Shown one piece after another: positions 1 to 5,747 of a stretch of DNA of 5,772 nucleotides. The translations under genes and the position numbers were made by a program. Within the stretch, counting starts at the first letter, position 1; each line of letters begins with the position of its first letter. The notes beneath the pieces were generated by a model. That model was not told where the DNA came from. It did not search any database and was given only the letters and a program-made list of their open reading frames with translations. The stretch comes from Hyphomicrobiales bacterium (GTDB taxonomy: Bacteria > Pseudomonadota > Alphaproteobacteria > Rhizobiales > Afifellaceae), in NCBI GenBank assembly GCA_013812985.1, contig JACCSN010000133.1:1-5772 (forward strand). The letters run 5' to 3'.

Positions 1-1508
1 CGCCACAACTGACCATCGAGACCGCGGCGATTCTCGCGGGCAAGCTCGTCATCACCGGGACGGCCGGCGCTCCTGGCGCCGTTGTCAGGCTCCGCGGCAC
101 CACGTTCACCGCGAGAGCCGACGCGCAGAAGCAGTTCAGCTTCAGCTTGGACTACCGCACGCCGAGCTGCCTCGTGACCTTGATCACCAAGACCGGGACG
201 GTCGCGATGATGGTCGGCAATTGCGGCCCGCAGGGACCGAAGGGTTTGCCTGGCGCGCGCGGCGTTGCGGGCTCGAAAGGCGCAACGGGCCTGCCAGGCG
301 CCGCCGGACCGCTGGGTGCTCAAGGGCCGAAGGGTGAAACCGGCACGGTAGGGCCCCAGGGGCTGATTGGTCCGCAAGGCGAGCAAGGGTTGCAGGGCGT
401 GCAGGGCCTTCAGGGCGAGACCGGGCCGGCCGGCGCCGATGGCCTGCGGGGCCCGCGGGGCCTGGCAGGCGCCGCCGGTGCGATGGGCCCGCAAGGAGAG
501 CAAGGCCTGCAAGGCGTCGCCGGTTTCGCCGGTTTGGACGGCGCTCAGGGCCGGAAGGGCGATACCGGCGAGATCGGTCCGGTCGGCCTGCAGGGTGAGC
601 AGGGATTGCAGGGCGATATTGGGCCGGTTGGTCCGCAGGGCGATACTGGGCTGACCGGCGCAAGAGGTCGCGTGGGCCTGCAGGGTGAGGTCGGCCCGCA
701 AGGTGAGATCGGGCCGGTTGGTCCGCAGGGTGAGACTGGGCTGGCCGGCTCAATGGGTCCGGTGGGTCCGCAGGGGGAAATCGGACCTCAGGGCGAGACC
801 GGCCCGACCGGCGCGATGGGTTCTGTGGGTCCGCAGGGCGAGGTCGGACCGCAAGGTGAGATCGGGCTGGTTGGTTCCCAGGGCGAGACCGGGCTGACCG
901 GTGCGATGGGTCCCTTGGGACCGCAGGGTGAAATTGGGCCGCAGGGCGAGACTGGTCTGACTGGCGCAATGGGTTCCGTGGGTCCGCAGGGCGAGGTCGG
1001 GCCGCAAGGCGAGGTCGGCCTGACTGGCGCGATGGGCCTGCAGGGTGAGATCGGACCGGTTGGTCCGCAGGGCGAGACTGGACCGGCTGGCTCAATGGGT
1101 CCGGTGGGTCCGCAGGGTGAAGTCGGTCTGACTGGCGCGATGGGAGTGCAGGGTGAGATCGGGCCGCAAGGCGAGATCGGTCCAGTTGGTGCGCAGGGCG
1201 AGACTGGCCTAACCGGCGCGACGGGTCCGGTGGGTCCGCAGGGTGAAATCGGGCCGCAAGGCGAGATTGGCCTGACTGGCGCGATGGGACCGCAGGGCGA
1301 GTTGGGACCGCAGGGCGAGACTGGCCTGACTGGCGAGACGGGAGCGCAGGGCGAAGTTGGGCCGCAGGGCGGGACCGGGCTAACCGGCGCGATGGGTTCC
1401 GTGGGTCCGCAGGGCGAGGTCGGACCGCAAGGTGAGATCGGCCTAACTGGCGCGATAGGCGTGCAGGGTGAGATCGGACCGGTTGGTCCGCAGGGGAGAC
1501 CGGACTGA
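1..1508 (+). CDS. Collagen-like Gly-X-Y repeat protein, upstream part (5' end outside window, frameshifted at 3' end)
   Basis: The reading frame is open from the first full codon (position 3), so the gene begins upstream; the TTG at 147 is internal. The first ~74 visible residues form a Ser/Thr/Val-rich segment ending in TPSC...VGNC, resembling a small Ig-like or carboxypeptidase-regulatory-like beta domain; its two Cys might pair (inference). From 225, every third residue is Gly without interruption ([12 protein letters not shown] and so on). Bacterial collagen-like proteins form trimeric triple helices and are usually secreted or surface-exposed; the start and any signal peptide are not visible here. 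The first 58 triplets mix Lys/Arg with Glu/Asp; later ones use GEI, GET, GEV, GPQ, GLT and GAM and lack Lys/Arg. At 1494-1508 the frame reads GGG AGA CCG GAC TGA, breaking the Gly rhythm and stopping. The protein continues one frame back to 2011. Gene identity is strong; cellular role is unknown. Confidence 0.85.
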   Translation, partial: PQLTIETAAILAGKLVITGTAGAPGAVVRLRGTTFTARADAQKQFSFSLDYRTPSCLVTLITKTGTVAMMVGNCGPQGPKGLPGARGVAGSKGATGLPGAAGPLGAQGPKGETGTVGPQGLIGPQGEQGLQGVQGLQGETGPAGADGLRGPRGLAGAAGAMGPQGEQGLQGVAGFAGLDGAQGRKGDTGEIGPVGLQGEQGLQGDIGPVGPQGDTGLTGARGRVGLQGEVGPQGEIGPVGPQGETGLAGSMGPVGPQGEIGPQGETGPTGAMGSVGPQGEVGPQGEIGLVGSQGETGLTGAMGPLGPQGEIGPQGETGLTGAMGSVGPQGEVGPQGEVGLTGAMGLQGEIGPVGPQGETGPAGSMGPVGPQGEVGLTGAMGVQGEIGPQGEIGPVGAQGETGLTGATGPVGPQGEIGPQGEIGLTGAMGPQGELGPQGETGLTGETGAQGEVGPQGGTGLTGAMGSVGPQGEVGPQGEIGLTGAIGVQGEIGPVGPQGRPD

Positions 1509-1744
1509 CCGGTGCGATGGGTCCCTTGGGACCGCAGGGCGAGATCGGGCCGCAGGGCGAGGTTGGTCTGACTGGCGCGATGGGGCCGCAGGGCGAAATC
1601 GGGCCGCAAGGCGAGATTGGCCTGACTGGCGCGATGGGACCGCAGGGCGAGGTGGGACCGCAGGGCGAGTTGGGACCGCAGGGCAAGACTGGCCTGACTG
1701 GCGAGACGGGAGCGCAGGGCGAGACCGGCCCGAGCGGCTCGACG
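225..1744 (+). repeat. Collagen-type 9-bp periodic repeat, with 45-90-bp cassettes in the 3' two-thirds
   Basis: 169 consecutive GGN-initiated triplets (9-bp period) are read across the single-base lesion. From 747 onward they fall into about 16 cassettes, most beginning GAM or GSM and ending GLT, of 5 to 10 triplets (commonly 7 = 63 bp or 6 = 54 bp). Typical order is GAM-(GSV/GPL/GPV)-GPQ-GE(V/I)-GPQ-GE(T/I/V)-GLT. Stretches of 30 or more bases are identical between cassettes, for example 894-928 and 1505-1539. Such DNA is prone to unequal recombination and replication slippage, so the repeat number may differ between strains (inference). Confidence 0.9.
1491..1508 (+). other. Single-base deletion (frameshift) within the collagen-like gene
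   Basis: The sequence at 1491 reads CAGGGGAGACCGGACTGACC. The sister copy at 885-899 reads GAGACC GGG CTG ACC, and its preceding bases are CAGGGC. The copy at 1491 therefore lacks the C of a GGC glycine codon. After the lesion, 1505-1539 matches 894-928 over 35 bases, but 894 is a codon position 1 in the upstream frame while 1505 lies one frame back. The result is a premature TGA at 1506-1508. It could be a true mutation, a sequencing error in repetitive GC-rich DNA, or a site of low-level ribosomal slippage. Confidence 0.9.
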
Positions 1745-2011
1745 AAGGTGACGAGCACAATCACGACGGCGGTTTCCAACGCCAATATCGGCACCGTGTA
1801 CTCTGCGACGGCAACCTGCCCGCTGGGCAAATCGCTGCTCGGCGGCGGCGGGGTGACCACCCAAGGCGCCAGCGCCAAGGTTGCGTTGAGCGCTTCCTAT
1901 CCGAGCAGCGTGTCGACGTTAAACGGTGTGTGGACCGCCAGCATGATGGTCGTCGTCCGCGGCACCGGCGCGCAGCCGACGCTCGTCACGTATGCGGTGT
2001 GCTCGCTATAG
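1509..2011 (+). CDS. Collagen-like protein, downstream part: last Gly-X-Y triplets plus C-terminal domain (separated by frameshift)
   Basis: This is the continuation of the upstream collagen-like gene in the -1 frame. An ATG exists at 1517, but it lies inside a repeat (the Met of a GAM triplet) and no Shine-Dalgarno sequence precedes it, so independent translation is unlikely. Counted from 1517, residues 2-76 are 25 more perfect Gly-X-Y triplets, ending GPS-GST. Residues 77-164 are a non-collagen domain: a Thr/Ser-rich start, then ATCPLGKSLLGGGG, a VALSASYPSS stretch, alternating hydrophobic strands, and the end TYAVCSL. Cys101 and Cys162 could form a disulfide. A globular cap of this kind commonly drives trimer registration in collagen-like proteins (family knowledge); its role here is inferred. 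Restoring one base near 1495 would join both parts into a protein of at least 669 residues. Confidence 0.8.
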
Positions 2012-2147
2012 GATGCGGGCCGCTGAGCTGGCCCTGGGAAGCGCCTGATCCTGAACACGGGCTCCGGACTCGACCACGCCGGGCCCGCCGCGCATTTTCC
2101 CCAGCGATTGAGCTGAAGGTCCGCCCGCCAAGTCGGCAGCCCGCCGC
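2012..2147. other. Convergent intergenic gap, no clear feature
   Basis: This 136-bp gap lies between the 3' end of the collagen-like gene and the 3' end of phaZ. A short inverted repeat (GGGCC at 2017-2021 with GGCCC at 2030-2034, 8-nt loop) follows the collagen stop codon, but no T tract follows it, so I do not call it an intrinsic terminator. I see no small gene with a ribosome binding site here. Confidence 0.5.
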
Positions 2148-3515
2148 CTAACCGGGCGCTTGAAGCTTGACGGAAGCGCCCACCCCGGCGGCATGTTCGG
2201 CGGACTTGTCGCGCCCATTGCCGTTCGCACGCTTCCCGGCGCCGTCCCGGTTAGCAACCCTGTTCGCCGCTTTGGCCGCTACGCGAGTTGCATGCGCCCG
2301 GATGAACGCCGCGATGCGCGGCTGGATCTCCGCCCGGAACCGGGAGCCGTTGAAGACTCCGTAATGGCCGACAACGGGCTGCAGATAATGTTCCTTGCGC
2401 CCCGCCGCGATGTTCACGCAAAGATCGTGCGCGGCCTCCGTCTGGCCGACGCCGGAGATGTCGTCGCGTTCGCCTTCCACGGTCAGCAGCGCCGTGTTCC
2501 TGATGGCCGCCGGGCGGACCGGCCTGCCGCGATGCAGCATCTCGCCCTTGGGCAGCGCGTGCCGGACGAAGACGGTCTCGACCGTCTGCAGGTAGAACTC
2601 GGCGGTCAGGTCCATGACGGCGAGGTATTCGTCATAAAATTCGCGATGCTTTTCGGCCGGCTCCCCGTCGCCCTGGACCAGGTTGCCGAAGAATTCCTGA
2701 TAGGCGCTGACGTGCCGGTCGAGGTTCATGCCCATGAAGCCGGAAAGCTGCAGGAAGCCTGGATAGACAGGCCGCATGAAGCCGGGATGGGGGAACGGCA
2801 CCGGCATGATGACCTTGCGCCGAAACCATTCGGTCCCGCGCTGCGCGGCGAAGGTGTTCACCTTGGTCGGGGCGCGCCTGGTGTCGATCGGCCCGCCCAT
2901 CAGCGTCATGGTGGCCGGGGCGAGGGGATCGTCGTCCTCCTCCATGAGGGCGACCGCGGCCAGCACCGGCACGGAGGGCTGGCAGACCGCGACGACATGC
3001 GCGCCGGGGCCCAGATAATGGAGCATGCCGGTGACATAGTCGATGTAATCGTCGAGGTCGAAGCCGCCCAATGCGAGCGGCACCATGCGCGCGTCGATCC
3101 AGTCGGTAATGAACACCTCGTGCCCCGGCAGCATCGCCTCGACCGTGCCGCGCAACAAGGTCGCGTAATGGCCGGAGAGCGGGGCGACGATGAGGACCTT
3201 GGGATCGGGCGCACGGCCTCTCGGCAGCTCGCGCTTGAAATGCAGAAGCGAGCAGAACGGCCGGCGCCAGACGATCTCCTCGGACACCGAAACGGCCCGC
3301 CCATCGACCAGCGTCTCGTCGAGCCCGAACGCCGGCTTGCCGTAGCGGCGCGTGGTGCGCTCAAACAGCTCCGCCGTCGCCGCCACCGACCGCCCAAGAG
3401 GCGTGGCGGAGAGCGGATTGAACGGGTTCTGGAAGGTGAGACGCGCCGCGTCGGCCACCGCCCGCCAGGGGGCGACGGCGGCATGGTTGAGCTCGTAAAG
3501 CTGGTAGACGGACAA
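2148..3515 (-). CDS. phaZ: Intracellular polyhydroxyalkanoate (PHB) depolymerase
   Basis: 455 aa from the chosen TTG start. It is expected to hydrolyse stored intracellular PHB/PHA granules to hydroxyacids or oligomers in the cytoplasm. Family features: N-terminal YQLYELNHAAVAPWRA, then FQNPFNPL; LIVAPLSGHYATLLRGT in an alpha/beta-hydrolase core; FITDWIDAR; and AVCQPSVP in place of a Ser lipase box. In Ralstonia eutropha PhaZ1 the triad is Cys183-Asp355-His388. Matching residues here are Cys178 (CQP), Asp351 (GERDD) and His384 (VGHYGVFNG), with nearly identical spacing. The last ~45 residues are an Ala/Arg/Lys/Asn-rich low-complexity tail. The frame stays open to a TTG at 3605, but TTG 3515 is preferred: it puts the protein start where the YQLYE motif begins, and AGAGAGG lies 9 nt upstream. 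The gene lies 150 bp downstream of the ABC permease gene in the same direction and probably has its own promoter. Stop is TAG at 2148-2150. Confidence 0.92.
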   Translation of the reverse strand: MSVYQLYELNHAAVAPWRAVADAARLTFQNPFNPLSATPLGRSVAATAELFERTTRRYGKPAFGLDETLVDGRAVSVSEEIVWRRPFCSLLHFKRELPRGRAPDPKVLIVAPLSGHYATLLRGTVEAMLPGHEVFITDWIDARMVPLALGGFDLDDYIDYVTGMLHYLGPGAHVVAVCQPSVPVLAAVALMEEDDDPLAPATMTLMGGPIDTRRAPTKVNTFAAQRGTEWFRRKVIMPVPFPHPGFMRPVYPGFLQLSGFMGMNLDRHVSAYQEFFGNLVQGDGEPAEKHREFYDEYLAVMDLTAEFYLQTVETVFVRHALPKGEMLHRGRPVRPAAIRNTALLTVEGERDDISGVGQTEAAHDLCVNIAAGRKEHYLQPVVGHYGVFNGSRFRAEIQPRIAAFIRAHATRVAAKAANRVANRDGAGKRANGNGRDKSAEHAAGVGASVKLQAPG

Positions 3516-3524
3516 GATACGATG

Positions 3525-3531
3525 CCTCTCT
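3525..3531 (-). promoter_or_regulatory. Ribosome binding site of phaZ (decides TTG start)
   Basis: On the minus strand AGAGAGG is followed by a 9-nt spacer and then TTG at 3515. No comparable purine-rich site precedes the longer-frame TTG at 3605, so this site supports the 3515 start. Confidence 0.6.
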
Positions 3532-3577
3532 AACGGCGGGAGCCGGAACGCGGGCAGCACGGGAATGCTCACCTGAC

Positions 3578-3605
3578 AAGTTAAGTTGCACGCGCTGCAT
3601 GACAA
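3578..3605 (-). promoter_or_regulatory. Possible phaZ promoter with TGCA-N5-TGCA dyad in the spacer
   Basis: Read on the minus strand, TTGTCA (3605-3600) matches the -35 consensus at 5 of 6 positions. It is followed after 16 nt by a weak -10, TAACTT (3583-3578). The spacer holds TGCAGCGCGTGCA (3599-3587), a dyad with TGCA arms. PhaR regulators of PHA genes bind TGC-rich dyads (CTGC-N3/4-GCAG described in Paracoccus); this site is only loosely similar. Placing transcription start near 3570 would also exclude TTG 3605 as the start of translation. The call rests on pattern alone. Confidence 0.3.
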
Positions 3606-3665
3606 TCGGGCACATCACATCGTCGCGCCGGAATTCGCAATATATCGTTAACCGTGCCTTCTCGG

Positions 3666-4490
3666 TCACTCGCCCGTCTGCATCAGCGAGCCGGTTTCCC
3701 GCGCCGAGCGAAGCAGGAGCGCAAAGGCGACGCAAGCGCCGCTGAAGATCACGGCATTGAGCGCCAGCGCGGTCAGCATGGCGCCGGCGTCGAAACGGCC
3801 CTCGTGCAAGAGCGTCCGCAAGCCTTCGAATACGTGCGTCGGCGGCAGAGCGAGCGCGAACCATCGCAGCCATTCGGGAAGGATGGCCACCGGGTAATAG
3901 ACGCAGCAGAGCGGCAGGAGCAGGAAGGTCATGCTCCAGGCGAGGCTCTCCGCGCCCATGCCCTTCTTCAGCACCAGTCCCGATGAGAGCAGCCCGATCG
4001 ACCAGCTGGTGATGATCAGATTGAGGAAGAACACGGGAACCGCGAGGCCGAGCGCCCAGAAATTGAAGCCGAAGAACCAGATGGCCAGGAACGTCACGGG
4101 CACCATGCCGATGAGCACGCGCACGACGCTCATCACCATGAGCGAGGCGATAAGCTCGGCCGGCCGAAGCGGCGTCATCATCAGGTTGCCGAGGTTGCGC
4201 GACCACATTTCTTCGAGGAACGAGATTGAAAAGCCAATCTGGCCGCGGAACAGGATGTCCCACAGAAGGACGGCCCCGATGAAAGCGCCGCCCGCTTGCG
4301 CCATCGGGCCGGAGGCTTGCGCGAGGTAGCTCTGCAGGAAGCCCCACATGAGCATCTGAACAGTCGGCCAGTAGATCAGGTCGACGATGCGCGGCCAGGA
4401 ATAGCGCAGGAGATACCAGTAGCGCTCGACCATCGCGCCGACGCGGCGGAGGGAGAAGGCGCGGTAGGCAGTGGCGGCACCGGCGTTCAT
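3666..4490 (-). CDS. ABC-2 type exporter permease (membrane subunit)
   Basis: 274 aa inner-membrane subunit expected to pair with the ATPase encoded upstream (4880-5641). After a short cytoplasmic start with FSLRRVGAMVERYWYLLR there are about six hydrophobic segments, roughly residues 34-56, 67-88, 112-140, 144-170, 183-205 and 236-260. The ABC-2 hallmark lies between the second and third: SRNLGNLMMTPLRPAEL, with the conserved Asn-Leu and Pro-Leu-Arg-Pro. YYPVAILPEWLRWFALALPPTHVFEGLR near the C-terminal side is also typical of ABC-2 exporters, with the usual Pro-rich reentrant loop before the last helix. Length is normal for the family. The ATG start at 4490 lies 17 bp after the stop of the coiled-coil gene and has no obvious Shine-Dalgarno sequence, suggesting translational coupling. 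The substrate cannot be read from the sequence; polysaccharide, lipid and drug exporters share this fold. Confidence 0.9.
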   Translation of the reverse strand: MNAGAATAYRAFSLRRVGAMVERYWYLLRYSWPRIVDLIYWPTVQMLMWGFLQSYLAQASGPMAQAGGAFIGAVLLWDILFRGQIGFSISFLEEMWSRNLGNLMMTPLRPAELIASLMVMSVVRVLIGMVPVTFLAIWFFGFNFWALGLAVPVFFLNLIITSWSIGLLSSGLVLKKGMGAESLAWSMTFLLLPLCCVYYPVAILPEWLRWFALALPPTHVFEGLRTLLHEGRFDAGAMLTALALNAVIFSGACVAFALLLRSARETGSLMQTGE

Positions 4491-4507
4491 TGGCGTTGGG
4501 CCAAGCT

Positions 4508-4858
4508 CTAGGTTTTCTTGTCGCGTTCCTGCAGGACGTCCCGCATGGCCTGGGCGACAATCGTGGGTAGGCTCTTCGTCAAATCCTGAAATGCGCCCTT
4601 CAACTCCTGAAATGCCCCTTTCAAGCTCGTCACTTCCTTGCTTGAGCCGTCCACCTTCCGCTCAACACGGTCGAGTCGGGTCTTGATTGCAGCCAGATCG
4701 TCGCCGTTTCTGCGCGTTTGCTCAAGCACGTGACGCGTGACTAGCTTCTCGCCCTCAACCTCCTGCTCGAGCACCCCGACACGCGCCTCGAACTCTTCTC
4801 GCGTGACATACTCAACCATAACCGCGCCAGTCGCTGTTGCGTCGACCAATTTCAGCAC
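4508..4858 (-). CDS. Small coiled-coil protein of unknown function, within ABC exporter operon
   Basis: 116 aa from GTG 4858; no function recognised. It is very hydrophilic and predicted to be almost wholly helical, with heptad-like hydrophobic spacing over about residues 20-98 (FEARVGVLEQEVEGEKLVT, then IKTRLDRVERKVD). There is no signal peptide or membrane segment, so it is probably cytosolic. Residues 80-93 are a tandem heptad, KGAFQEL then KGAFQDL, encoded by a 21-bp tandem repeat. GTG 4858 has GAGG 10 nt upstream and lies 21 nt after the ATPase stop; an in-frame ATG at 4819 (MVEYVTREEF, 103 aa) lacks a ribosome binding site but could be the family start. Position between the ATPase and permease suggests co-transcription and perhaps a role in exporter assembly or scaffolding, but this is inference; it could equally be an unrelated inserted gene. 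Confidence 0.72.
   Translation of the reverse strand: MLKLVDATATGAVMVEYVTREEFEARVGVLEQEVEGEKLVTRHVLEQTRRNGDDLAAIKTRLDRVERKVDGSSKEVTSLKGAFQELKGAFQDLTKSLPTIVAQAMRDVLQERDKKT
4584..4625 (-). repeat. 21-bp tandem duplication within the coiled-coil gene
   Basis: The plus strand reads two adjacent 21-bp units, 4584-4604 and 4605-4625, both starting TCCTGAAATGC. They match at 18 of 21 positions. Each unit encodes one coiled-coil heptad (KGAFQEL / KGAFQDL), so the duplication preserves frame and heptad phase. Confidence 0.8.
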
Positions 4859-4879
4859 AATAAGCCGGCCTCGCAGGCA

Positions 4880-5641
4880 CTATTCCGCCGCCTCTCGCCT
4901 GCGATCGCGCGCCACGTCCAGAAACACCTCCTCCATGTTTTGCCGGCCGTAACGGGCCAAAAGGTCGGCGGGCGCGCCGCGGTCGACGATCTTGCCGGTC
5001 TTCATCATGATGACATCATCGCAAAGCCGCTCCACCTCGGGCATGTTGTGCGAGGCGAGCAGGATGGTCGCCCGGCGCTCCTTGCGGTAGCGCTCCAGGC
5101 GCGAGCGCACCCAGTCGGCGGTGTCCGGGTCGAGCGAGGCGGTCGGCTCGTCCAGGAGCAGAACGTCGGGATTGTTGACGAGCGCCTTGGCGAGCGCGAC
5201 GCGGGTCTTCTGGCCGGCTGAAAGCTGGCCGGATTGACGGTCGAGGAACTCGCTCAGATCGAGCTCGGACGCCAGCTCGGCGATGCGCGCCTTGAGATTC
5301 TGGACGTTGTAAAGCGCGCCGAACACCTTGAGGTTTTGGCGCACGGTCAGCCGCTTGGGCATCTCCACATAGGGGCTTTCGAAATTGATGCGGTGGAGCA
5401 CGCGGTGGCGCTCGCGCGCCATGTCCGCGCCGAGCACCGTGGCGGTCCCCCGGGTCGGCAGCACGAGGCCCATGATGATGGCGATCGTCGTCGTCTTGCC
5501 CGCCCCGTTGCCGCCGAGCAGCCCGACGATGGAGCCGCGCGGCACGGCGAAGCTGATCCCGTCCACCGCGGTGATCTTCTTGTAGGTCTTGGTGAGATCA
5601 GTGACGGCTATCGCCGGCGCTTCGGCACGCATGAAGCGCAT
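4880..5641 (-). CDS. ABC transporter ATP-binding protein (ABC-2 exporter ATPase)
   Basis: 253 aa cytoplasmic ATPase that should power the permease encoded at 3666-4490. Residues from ATG 5641: Walker A GGNGAGKT (43-50), signature LSAGQ (140-144), Walker B VLLLDEP (160-166) followed by the D-loop TASLD, and H-loop His198 in LLASHNM. The Q-loop region reads RINFESPYVEMPKRLTVRQNL, where a Gln would normally precede the LTV segment; Ser or Glu is found instead. The C-terminus, QNMEEVFLDVARDRRREAAE, is typical of exporter ATPases. The frame extends upstream to 5725, but that extension (MPGAYGAEG...) looks non-coding. ATG 5641 follows GGGAGG by 13 nt and begins MRFMRAEAPAIAVTDLTKTYKK, as expected for the family; ATG 5632 is a second choice. 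Substrate unknown. Confidence 0.92.
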   Translation of the reverse strand: MRFMRAEAPAIAVTDLTKTYKKITAVDGISFAVPRGSIVGLLGGNGAGKTTTIAIIMGLVLPTRGTATVLGADMARERHRVLHRINFESPYVEMPKRLTVRQNLKVFGALYNVQNLKARIAELASELDLSEFLDRQSGQLSAGQKTRVALAKALVNNPDVLLLDEPTASLDPDTADWVRSRLERYRKERRATILLASHNMPEVERLCDDVIMMKTGKIVDRGAPADLLARYGRQNMEEVFLDVARDRRREAAE

Positions 5642-5654
5642 GTATGGCGTTCGG

Positions 5655-5660
5655 CCTCCC
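5655..5660 (-). promoter_or_regulatory. Ribosome binding site of ABC ATPase gene
   Basis: GGGAGG on the minus strand lies 13 nt upstream of ATG 5641 and 22 nt upstream of ATG 5632. It is a strong match to the Shine-Dalgarno consensus at slightly long spacing, and favours 5641 as the start. Confidence 0.5.
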
Positions 5661-5667
5661 GCGGCCA

Positions 5668-5697
5668 GTGCGCCCGCGCACCTCCGCCTTGTGGCGG
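5668..5697. promoter_or_regulatory. Two adjacent inverted repeats in divergent intergenic region (possible operator)
   Basis: GTGCGC-CC-GCGCAC (5668-5681) is a perfect 6-bp inverted repeat with a 2-bp spacer. Two bases later CCGCC-TTGT-GGCGG (5684-5697) is a perfect 5-bp inverted repeat with a 4-nt loop. Both lie between the divergent starts at 5641 and 5748, where a shared regulator could bind. GC-rich DNA produces short dyads by chance, so functional meaning is uncertain. Confidence 0.3.
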
Positions 5698-5730
5698 CCC
5701 CCTCCGCCCCATAAGCTCCCGGCAAGAACA

Positions 5731-5737
5731 GGGGAGG
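5731..5737 (+). promoter_or_regulatory. Ribosome binding site of the divergent gene at the right edge
   Basis: GGGGAGG is followed by a 10-nt spacer and ATG at 5748. It is a strong Shine-Dalgarno match and the main support for a gene starting there. Confidence 0.55.
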
Positions 5738-5747
5738 ACGAGCCGCA

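Noticed and set aside
147..149. TTG as start of the collagen-like gene
   Set aside because: The frame is open upstream to the window edge with protein-like sequence, and no ribosome binding site precedes the TTG.
747..1744. Regular short repeats resembling a CRISPR array
   Set aside because: The period is 9 bp within variable cassettes, there are no unique spacers, and the repeats translate as Gly-X-Y triplets.
184..1878. Very long antisense frame (564 codons) and several others opposite the collagen repeats, Pro/Arg/Ser-rich
   Set aside because: They are a by-product of the GGN-CCN-CAG periodic repeat, which avoids stops on the opposite strand. They have no ribosome binding site, and their Pro/Ser/Arg patterns mirror the collagen codons.
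2017..2034. Hairpin GGGCC/GGCCC after the collagen stop as a terminator
   Set aside because: The stem is only 5 bp and no T tract follows on either strand.
2160..3533. 457-codon plus-strand frame opposite phaZ
   Set aside because: It is a mirror of a high-GC coding gene: no recognisable domain, Arg/Gly/Asp-rich, and fully overlapped by the well-supported phaZ.
3516..3605. Thirty-residue N-terminal extension of PhaZ from TTG 3605
   Set aside because: It does not fit the family N-terminus, has no ribosome binding site, and overlaps the likely promoter.
3361..4560. 399-codon minus-strand frame overlapping the permease and phaZ start
   Set aside because: It is an out-of-frame shadow, Arg/Pro/Ala-rich, with no domain and crossing two well-supported genes.
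5642..5725. N-terminal extension of the ABC ATPase
   Set aside because: The Ala/Gly/Arg-rich sequence is unlike the family, and a strong ribosome binding site precedes ATG 5641 inside this stretch.
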